From an uncultured Solirubrobacter sp. (GTDB lineage Bacteria > Actinomycetota > Thermoleophilia > Solirubrobacterales > Solirubrobacteraceae), in the NCBI GenBank assembly GCA_937871635.1, contig CALMNS010000723.1, positions 1 through 25,012 of the forward strand: a DNA stretch of 25,012 nt. Reading direction: 5' to 3'. Positions within the stretch are counted from its first letter, which is position 1. The number at the start of each line of letters is the position of its first letter. The notes under the pieces were generated by a model. The model did no database searches, was not told the DNA's origin, and saw only the letters and a list, made by a program, of their open reading frames with translations. Shown here piece after piece: positions 7,589 through 12,100 of the stretch. Both the position numbers and the translations under genes were made by a program.

Positions 7589-7854
7589 CAGGCCCTCGAG
7601 GGCGTCCGATGCCGCTGCCGACCCGCCGTCGCACGATTGCACGCGCGATGCTCCGGCCCCGTATACCGCGACCGGTCGAAGTCGTCATGCCCGAGATCCC
7701 ACGGCGACCCCGGCTCGATCAGCCGGAAGCACCGACCGCACGACACACCACCGAGAGCCACCAGCGGCTCCCAGCGACGCCTCTCGCGCCTGTGCGCCCC
7801 GCCATAGCCCCGCGCCTTCGTCTTCGCCCTCGCGGGCCTAGACGCAGCGGCCAT
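7585..7854 (-). CDS. HNH endonuclease
   Basis: The product carries an HNH nuclease core: CGRC (first zinc-binding pair), then WDLGHDDFDRSRYTGPEHRACNRATAG, which supplies the His of the metal site, the Asn-containing ACNRA box and a final His-Asn segment. HNH proteins are commonly placed just upstream of the terminase genes of HK97-type phages and assist packaging, in line with this position. The N-terminal 35 residues are basic (ASRPARAKTKARGYGGAHRRERRRW). The ATG at 7852-7854 is my choice because the frame before it is Pro/Ser/Arg-rich and low in signal, and the next gene's stop at 7923 then leaves room. Other in-frame ATGs at 7902 and 8016 are possible. The C-terminal overlap with the next gene is GTGA. 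Confidence 0.85.
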   Translation of the reverse strand: MAAASRPARAKTKARGYGGAHRRERRRWEPLVALGGVSCGRCFRLIEPGSPWDLGHDDFDRSRYTGPEHRACNRATAGRQRHRTPSRAW

Positions 7855-7922
7855 CGCTCGGCTTCTGAACAGCGGGGAGAGAAACGGCGACCGCGGGGTC
7901 ATCGGGGAGGGTGTTCTGTTTG

Positions 7923-8228
7923 CTAATGGTGATGCCCCCTCCCCCTTGGGGCGACTGGGAGTATGTTCGGGCAGTGGCAGATGTGCGGTCCGTTGTGCCC
8001 TTCGGGCAGGCCGCATTCGTGGTTGAACGGCGTGATGCCGTGGGTCCAGGTGGTGGGGCAGCGGTCGAGGTCGGGCATCACTCGGTTGCTGGGTGCGGGG
8101 GCACCACGCTTGTCGGCCGTTCCAGTGCGCCGATGGCTTTCGCCGATCTTGGGCGCGGGGGGGCTCGCGGTGGATTGTACCTGCTGGTCGGACGGTGCGC
8201 CTCCGCCCTTGCCTCGCAGCGCGCTCAC
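7923..8228 (-). CDS. Small Cys/His-rich phage protein (possible zinc binder)
   Basis: This is a 101-residue protein with a GTG start that overlaps the stop of the upstream 73-residue gene (GTGA at 8225-8228). The last 50 residues hold a dense Cys/His cluster, beginning MPDLDRC and continuing TTWTHGITPFNHECGLPEGHNGPHICHC, with the pattern C-x(7)-H-x(6)-H-x-C-x(6)-H-x(3)-H-x-C-x-C. The 'CGLPEGHNGPH' segment is a motif seen in many small actinophage proteins of unknown function. Zinc binding is inferred from the spacing. The first 49 residues are low in structure, so a start at the internal MPDLD Met is possible. It is co-transcribed with the packaging genes. Confidence 0.6.
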   Translation of the reverse strand: MSALRGKGGGAPSDQQVQSTASPPAPKIGESHRRTGTADKRGAPAPSNRVMPDLDRCPTTWTHGITPFNHECGLPEGHNGPHICHCPNILPVAPRGRGHHH

Positions 8229-8446
8229 TCGCCAGTCCCGATCATGTAGGTGGGCAGGTCATCCTCGCTGAACTTCATCGGGCCAGCGAGGTACGTGTGG
8301 CCGACCGTGTTGCCGCGTCCTAGGCAGCGAACCTCGAAGCGACGAGCCATCTCCTCGGTCATCATGACCTGCACCACCTCGGAGGGCTCGGGCCGCGTAA
8401 TTCCCTGCGGCCAGCTTTCGCTTCGGCGTGTGGGTGGCGTGCTCAT
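8225..8446 (-). CDS. Small phage protein of unknown function (73 aa)
   Basis: The ATG overlaps the stop of the upstream 242-residue gene (ATGA at 8443-8446), and its own stop overlaps the next gene (GTGA at 8225-8228). It is therefore locked in a translationally coupled chain of three. The N-terminal 25 residues are polar. The rest, VVQVMMTEEMARRFEVRCLGRGNTVGHTYLAGPMKFSEDDLPTYMI, has a strand-helix pattern. I do not recognise a family. Confidence 0.55.
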   Translation of the reverse strand: MSTPPTRRSESWPQGITRPEPSEVVQVMMTEEMARRFEVRCLGRGNTVGHTYLAGPMKFSEDDLPTYMIGTGE

Positions 8447-9171
8447 GCGGCGTTCTCCAGGTCAGGGCGATGGTCAAGCCGAGCTTCGATCCGTTCGAGG
8501 CGGGCGATCGCGGCGGGTGGGTCTTGACGGTCTTCGGGTGCTTGTTGGCGGTTGCTGCGGCGGGCCCGGTCGAGCATTTTCTGGACGATTCGGATTTCGT
8601 GGCTGACGTCGATGTGTTGGCGTTTGGCGCGGCGTTGGGCGTCGGCGATGCGGTGTTCGGCTTTGAGGAGGCGGCGGGTCTGTTCGGCTTGTTGGATGGT
8701 GGCGTGGTGGCGGAGGCGGTCGTAGGTGCGGGCGAGGTCGGCTTGGGCGTTGATGATGGCGGGGCCGATGGCTTCGGGTTCGTCGCACATGGCGGTAGCG
8801 GAGCGGATTTTGTCGGTGAGGTCGGGCGGGTCGGCGACGAGCGGGAGGGGGCGGGTGGGTTGCGTCAGGTAACCCAGGCCGTTTCCGGCGCGGGCTTGGG
8901 GGGCGAGGAAGTGCGGGGCGTGGCGGGGCGGGCGGGGTGGGGTGGGGTGTTCGGCGAGCTCGAGCGCGTGCTCGCCGGTGGGGGTGATGTGCCAGGTCGT
9001 GTCGTTGCGGCGGAGGAGGCCGTGTCTGGTTAGCGCGCGGAGGGTGCTCGGGTGGGCTGGCCAGGACGCCCAGCCGGTGGTGGTGAGTTTGCGTTGGAGG
9101 CCTTTGGCGCCGGCGTCGCGGGCGGCTGTGAGTGCTTCGTGTTGGGCTGGGGTGAGGCGGGTGTGGGGCAT
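8443..9171 (-). CDS. Phage protein with N-terminal winged-helix-like region (242 aa)
   Basis: The protein starts at ATG 9169-9171 with an AAGGAG ribosome binding site four bases upstream. Residues 1-75 (MPHTRLTPAQHEALTAARDAGAKGLQRKLTTTGWASWPAHPSTLRALTRHGLLRRNDTTWHITPTGEHAL) look like a winged helix: helix, helix, recognition-type helix, and a 'wing' with WHITPTGEHAL, a common ending of MarR- or PadR-type wings. The remaining two thirds are a long charged alpha-helical stretch rich in Arg, Gln and Ala (about 130-230), probably a coiled coil. It may bind DNA and regulate late genes or act in packaging. Function is inferred. Confidence 0.6.
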   Translation of the reverse strand: MPHTRLTPAQHEALTAARDAGAKGLQRKLTTTGWASWPAHPSTLRALTRHGLLRRNDTTWHITPTGEHALELAEHPTPPRPPRHAPHFLAPQARAGNGLGYLTQPTRPLPLVADPPDLTDKIRSATAMCDEPEAIGPAIINAQADLARTYDRLRHHATIQQAEQTRRLLKAEHRIADAQRRAKRQHIDVSHEIRIVQKMLDRARRSNRQQAPEDRQDPPAAIARLERIEARLDHRPDLENAA

Positions 9172-9213
9172 GGGTCTCCTTGCGCGCGGTGCGCCTTAGA
9201 GGAGGGATGCGGG

Positions 9214-9354
9214 TTAGAGCTCGATGAGCTCGCCGGTGGTGGAGCGGAACGTGACGTGCTCGGCCGGCCCGAAGAGGAGGTCGAGCATGAGGCCGAGCAG
9301 GTGACCGAGGGCTCGTCTGACGACGCCACCGAGATCCGAAAGCGGCGAGGTCAT
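9214..9354 (-). CDS. Small hydrophobic phage peptide (46 aa)
   Basis: The ATG at 9352-9354 overlaps the stop of the upstream exonuclease gene (ATGA at 9351-9354). The 46-residue product has a hydrophobic, amphipathic N-terminal half (SPLSDLGGVVRRALGHLLGLMLDLLFG) and a short beta-like tail (EHVTFRSTTGELIEL). It might be membrane-associated, but the length of the hydrophobic stretch with its two Arg residues is borderline. I see no family. The conserved 4-base overlap in an otherwise coupled phage operon is the main reason to accept it. Confidence 0.5.
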   Translation of the reverse strand: MTSPLSDLGGVVRRALGHLLGLMLDLLFGPAEHVTFRSTTGELIEL

Positions 9355-9860
9355 TGACGCGACCGCCACTCGGTACGAGCGAGGAAGATCCACGCTTCGC
9401 GGTTCCACTCCGCGTCAGCCAGCGCGTGATGCTCCGTGCTGGTTTGCTCAGGTAGACGCGGGCCACCCAACGAGTCCGCCCACTGCTTGAGGTCGCGGCA
9501 GTACATCGGCCAGCCGTCCGGCAAGTCGATCATCGAACCGAACAGCCAGCAGAACACGACCCAGTCGTAATCGGCGTAGTAGCCCCAGAACTCGGGGGTA
9601 TCGTCCCCGACGAAGCGCAAGACGTTGTCCCGGATGTCGGCCCGGCTCATCGCCGGGCCGCGCATGTGGGGTTTCACGTTCGCGAGAACCCAGTCGTTCG
9701 CCTGGGACCAGTTGGTTTCGCTGCTCTCGGCGTAGAGAGTCCGGCCGTCCGCGGCCACGATGCCGACGCTGATGAGGTCGATAGTCCCTGGTCGCTCGAT
9801 GAACTCGGTATCGAGGAAGAACCGCACCGACCGGCCGCTTTCGCGGGATGGCTCACTCAT
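9351..9860 (-). CDS. 3'-5' exoribonuclease-like protein (DEDD type, Rv2179c-like)
   Basis: The 169-residue protein looks like a small DEDD exonuclease of the Rv2179c group. Exo I is FFLDTEFIE (residues 14-22; Asp17 and Glu19), followed by IDLISVGIVAADGRTLYAESSETNW. Exo II is WGYYADYDWVVFCWLFG (about 92-108) with the catalytic Asp. Exo III is EHHALADAEWN (about 142-152) with the His and Asp of a DEDDh site. All four acidic ligands and the His appear present, so it should be active. These enzymes trim RNA 3' ends using two metal ions. It is the last phage gene before the attachment site, a typical place for a cargo ('moron') gene. The ribosome binding site is GGAGA six bases from the ATG. Confidence 0.8.
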   Translation of the reverse strand: MSEPSRESGRSVRFFLDTEFIERPGTIDLISVGIVAADGRTLYAESSETNWSQANDWVLANVKPHMRGPAMSRADIRDNVLRFVGDDTPEFWGYYADYDWVVFCWLFGSMIDLPDGWPMYCRDLKQWADSLGGPRLPEQTSTEHHALADAEWNREAWIFLARTEWRSRQ

Positions 9861-10228
9861 CGACGTCTCCGGGAAGTGGGGGCGTCCTGGGGGCGCGCGG
9901 GATGTCCCAACGAGCCCGACGAGTCGCTCGAGACCGTCCAGGCCCGAGCGCTAGAGCCCGGTGGGTCCTGATCGGGACAGGGGCTGATCCCTCGTAATGA
10001 AGGGGTCAGCGGTTCGAATCCGCTCGGCGGCTCTGGGAAGTGCCGGGAATGAGCGCTTCGATTCCCCTCGAAACTCGGACGGGACTGCGGTATCGCTCTC
10101 GGTATCACTGCCCCGGCCGATGGGGTCCGTGCCGGGCGCGCGGTCCGTGGACCGGGATGCAAGCCCGAATCGGAGGAGAGGGTCCGCGGGCAGGTATCGG
10201 GACGGTTCGTCGGCGCGCAGTCGGGTCG
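9861..10228. other. Intergenic region across the prophage/host boundary
   Basis: No convincing gene lies here. 9861-9990 is phage DNA upstream of the exonuclease gene; 9991-10032 is the tRNA half. 10033-10228 is host DNA that was originally downstream of the tRNA gene. It contains a CCCGGC/GCCGGG inverted repeat (10112-10117 with 10131-10136) and a CGGTC-CGTG-GACCG hairpin (10141-10154), which may have served as a terminator for the tRNA transcript. A minus-strand open frame that crosses the tRNA half is not a gene. Confidence 0.6.
9991..10032 (+). repeat. attR: 3' half of a tRNA-Thr(CGT) gene
   Basis: The sequence reads as the 3' part of a tRNA-Thr: loop CTCGTAA (anticodon CGT), 3' side of the anticodon stem TGAAG, variable loop GGGTC, T arm AGCGG-TTCGAAT-CCGCT (perfect five-pair stem), acceptor 3' strand CGGCGGC and discriminator T. 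The 5' half is missing: the bases upstream do not pair with the acceptor strand and only 2 of 5 anticodon-stem pairs form. This is what remains at the far end of an element that integrated into the 3' end of a tRNA gene. An intact tRNA-Thr(CGT) with the same 42 bases is predicted at the other end of the prophage, left of the window, on the plus strand. Confidence 0.88.
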
Positions 10229-10888
10229 TCAGCGCCCGGTGGACCGCCGCATGATGGTCAGGCCGACGAGGCGCGACACGATCATGGCAACGTACCCCAA
10301 ACCAGCGAGCTGCTCGATCATCACCGTGGCGCGGGCGAAGGGCTTTACGGGCACGACGTCGCTTAGGCCCGTGCTCGACAGGGTGGTGAAGCTCAAGAAC
10401 AGCAGCTCCATCCAACTGCGATCCGCGGTTGGGTCGTTCGCGGCGATGAAGCTCTGCGGTTCGATGGCCTGACAGACCGTGTAGGTGTACGCAAACCCCC
10501 AGGCCACAAGCGTGAAGGTGGCCCCGACGGCGAACAGCTCGTCGCGCGTGACGTTGTGGTCGGCGAGCATGTAGGTGATGAGGGCTCCGGCCGCATAGAA
10601 GTACAGGACCGCCTCCAGCGCCGACGAGTACGGGAGGAGCTGGTCGCTGCCCGTCCAGGCCTGAATGACTAGCAACACCGTTGCCGGTAGCCCAAGCAAC
10701 AGGACGATCCAGGTGAGGCCCTGGGTGGCGCGCACGGCCAGTAGGACCAGGCCGAGGATCAGGATGCCGAGCAGGCTGAACACCGCACGACCCGCGTCGC
10801 TGCCTTCCATGAAGGGATAGAGCAGGACGGCCGCCAGCTGGGTGGCGAGCAGCAAGGCAGAAGGTTCCTGCCTCGCCCTCCGGAGCAT
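10229..10888 (-). CDS. Ion-channel-like membrane protein (pore-loop family)
   Basis: The 219-residue protein has about six hydrophobic segments. The last two flank a pore-loop-like stretch (about residues 164-180, ELLFLSFTTLSSTGLSDVVPV), the arrangement of bacterial K+-channel-type (Ion_trans_2) domains: outer helix, pore helix, filter, then an inner helix (about 189-212). The filter differs from the K+ consensus TVGYGD: here it reads TLSSTGLSDV, with the Gly-Tyr-Gly replaced by Gly-Leu-Ser and the Asp kept. The substrate is therefore uncertain. The first three or four membrane segments (about residues 10-95) are extra to the minimal channel. No ligand-binding domain follows. The ATG at 10886-10888 has no clear ribosome binding site. 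Confidence 0.7.
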   Translation of the reverse strand: MLRRARQEPSALLLATQLAAVLLYPFMEGSDAGRAVFSLLGILILGLVLLAVRATQGLTWIVLLLGLPATVLLVIQAWTGSDQLLPYSSALEAVLYFYAAGALITYMLADHNVTRDELFAVGATFTLVAWGFAYTYTVCQAIEPQSFIAANDPTADRSWMELLFLSFTTLSSTGLSDVVPVKPFARATVMIEQLAGLGYVAMIVSRLVGLTIMRRSTGR

Positions 10889-10912
10889 CGCGACAGGCTA
10901 GTCGTTCATCCG

Positions 10913-10942
10913 GCGCATTCCGCGCGCATTCCGCGCGCATCC
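10913..10942. repeat. 11-base tandem repeat, 2.7 copies
   Basis: The unit GCGCATTCCGC occurs at 10913-10923 and 10924-10934, followed by a partial copy GCGCATCC at 10935-10942. It lies 25 bases upstream of the channel start. Eleven bases is close to one DNA turn, so the copies face the same side, which would suit a binding site, but it may also be simple slippage. Confidence 0.6.
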
Positions 10943-11179
10943 GAGGGCGTCGCGGCGGGCGCGGGCGGCTACAGCTTCGACCCGGCAGTCGCCCGATGTT
11001 GGGGACGTAAGCAGGACCGCTCACCGCCGGCTTCGACCTCACCGCCTGCTCGCCCGAAGCGCACCCGACGGACGACCGAGGCTGACTTCGCCGCGCGCGA
11101 GCCGCGCCTCCCTCCCATCGGATCTGGCCTGACGGTCGGCCGGCGCGGCCCATGAGTCGCGAGGCTCGGCCGGACGCGT

Positions 11180-11206
11180 GGGCGTGACCGGCCGGGGTCG
11201 ACGCCC
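11180..11206 (-). terminator. Candidate hairpin terminator after the TetR gene
   Basis: On the minus strand the outer arms GGGCGT/ACGCCC and inner arms GACC/GGTC form a 10-pair stem with one bulged base and a 6-base loop (CCGGCC). It begins 15 bases after the TetR stop codon at 11221. No T-run follows, as is common in high-GC actinobacteria. It would separate the regulator from the channel gene downstream. Confidence 0.4.
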
Positions 11207-11220
11207 GTCGCACCACGCCT

Positions 11221-11922
11221 TCAGCCCTCCGGGTCCGAGGGTTCCGGTCGCGGGGTGGCCAGGATCCCGTTGATGAGGACATCGAAGGCCCACGTGCCCC
11301 GGGCGGCCGGCGGGCCGCTGAGCAGCTCGTCGGCGCTCGCGGCGAGATGGGGATGGGTCCGCGGCGAGAGATCGGCGATGGCTTCCGCGACCCGTTGGTC
11401 CTCGGCCTCGGTGTTGACCGTCCTCGAGCGCATCCCCTGCTCGACCGCGGTCCCCGTCGCGCGCTGCAGCAGCAAGTCGACCCCCCACGCCGCGTTCCCG
11501 CGCGGGACGCCGGCCTCGTCGAGCAGCCCCAGCAGCGCCTCCCACAGCCGCAGGGAGTTGGGGCCGCTCGGGCGGGTGACCAGCGCGGTCCGTGCCAGCT
11601 CGGGTTGCGCTTGCAGCACCTCGATGTACGCCGTGAGCAACGCGACCAGTCGCTCTCGCCACGGCTTGCGGCCGCGACGGAAGTTCAGCCTTCCGAGGAG
11701 CTCGTCGAGCACGCCGGCGTAGAGGTCGTCGACGTTGTCGTAGTAGGCGTACAGCGAGGCCGGACCCGTGTCGAGCGCGGCCGCCACGCGGCGCATCGTC
11801 AAGCGCTCCTGGCGCCCGAGCAGCTCGAGCGCCGCCCGCACGATGGCCTCGCGGCTCAGCGGCGCTTTGGCTGGTCGGTCGCGGCGGCTGACCGGTTCTG
11901 GGCGACGCGAGACGCTAGGCAT
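11221..11922 (-). CDS. TetR/AcrR-family transcriptional regulator
   Basis: A 233-residue regulator divergent from the MMPL transporter. The N-terminal DNA-binding domain has the TetR signature: REAIVRAALELLGRQERLTMRRVAAALDTGPASLYAYYDNVDDLYAGVLDELLG (about residues 24-77), with recognition helix TGPASLYAYY. The C-terminal part is the all-helical ligand and dimer domain (about 85-225). I chose the ATG at 11920-11922 over the in-frame ATG at 11970: the likely -10 box (TATGGT on the minus strand, complement of 11962-11967) places the transcript start between the two, and the extra 16 residues would be encoded by the operator DNA. It probably represses itself and the transporter through the TGACGAAC sites. 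The ligand is unknown but is likely a transporter substrate. Confidence 0.88.
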   Translation of the reverse strand: MPSVSRRPEPVSRRDRPAKAPLSREAIVRAALELLGRQERLTMRRVAAALDTGPASLYAYYDNVDDLYAGVLDELLGRLNFRRGRKPWRERLVALLTAYIEVLQAQPELARTALVTRPSGPNSLRLWEALLGLLDEAGVPRGNAAWGVDLLLQRATGTAVEQGMRSRTVNTEAEDQRVAEAIADLSPRTHPHLAASADELLSGPPAARGTWAFDVLINGILATPRPEPSDPEG

Positions 11923-11944
11923 GACGTTGGAATCTCTTTCGTGG

Positions 11945-12034
11945 CGAACACGTTCGTCAGAACCATACACACCGGCCCCAGCTGACGAACATTTTCTTCA
12001 AGAACTTGTTTTTGACGAACGTGTTCGTTACAAC
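11945..12034. promoter_or_regulatory. Divergent promoter/operator region of the TetR-MMPL pair
   Basis: The element TGACGAAC occurs three times: at 11983-11990 and 12013-12020 on the plus strand (30 bases apart, about three DNA turns) and inverted at 11952-11959. Two are parts of palindromes: CGAACACGTTCG (11945-11956) and ACGAACGTGTTCGT (12015-12028), the latter with perfect six-base arms around GT. A plausible promoter for the transporter is TTGTTT (12006-12011), a 17-base spacer, and TACAAC (12029-12034); its spacer contains the whole second palindrome, the position used by TetR repressors to block RNA polymerase. The first palindrome lies just downstream of a TATGGT -10 for tetR (complement of 11962-11967). 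Binding is inferred from symmetry and position. Confidence 0.7.
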
Positions 12035-12100
12035 TGATCGGACGAGGAGGCCTTCCGCCTCTTCCCGCCGCTTGAACGCGGACCGATCAAAGGAGACGCC

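Larger units (their letters stand above)
1..10032. mobile_element. Prophage (right end), contractile-tailed, integrated at tRNA-Thr
   Basis: Nineteen minus-strand phage genes fill this stretch in the usual order for tailed phages: accessory genes, HNH, small and large terminase, portal, scaffold, capsid, adaptors, tail completion, tail sheath. The right boundary is set by a 3' half tRNA-Thr gene at 9991-10032, after which host genes begin. The left boundary lies outside the window. No integrase, repressor, replication, lysis, baseplate or tail fibre genes are visible, so these should lie to the left. All head genes are open and the overlaps are intact, so the module does not look decayed. The tail sheath gene at the left edge marks it as a myovirus-type phage. 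The identity of individual proteins comes from recognised motifs and gene order. Confidence 0.9.
10889..11220. other. Intergenic region between channel and TetR genes
   Basis: I see no gene here. It holds an 11-base tandem repeat near the channel gene (10913-10942) and a candidate hairpin just downstream of the TetR stop (11180-11206). Overlapping minus-strand frames that cover part of it are Arg/Pro/Ala-rich shadows of the TetR gene's other frames. Confidence 0.6.

Noticed and set aside
9985..10032. Intact tRNA gene at the prophage end
   Set aside because: The upstream bases do not form the acceptor stem, D arm or anticodon stem with the 3' half. Only the 3' half is present.
9951..11282. 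Long minus-strand open frame of 443 codons across the tRNA half and channel gene
   Set aside because: Its C-terminal part (RIRTADPFITRDQPLSR) is the antisense of the tRNA half, a well-known source of false proteins. It also runs through the channel gene in another frame and has an Arg/Pro-rich composition.
11923..11970. Longer TetR start at 11970
   Set aside because: It would translate the operator palindrome and lies upstream of the likely transcript start. The ATG at 11922 fits family length.
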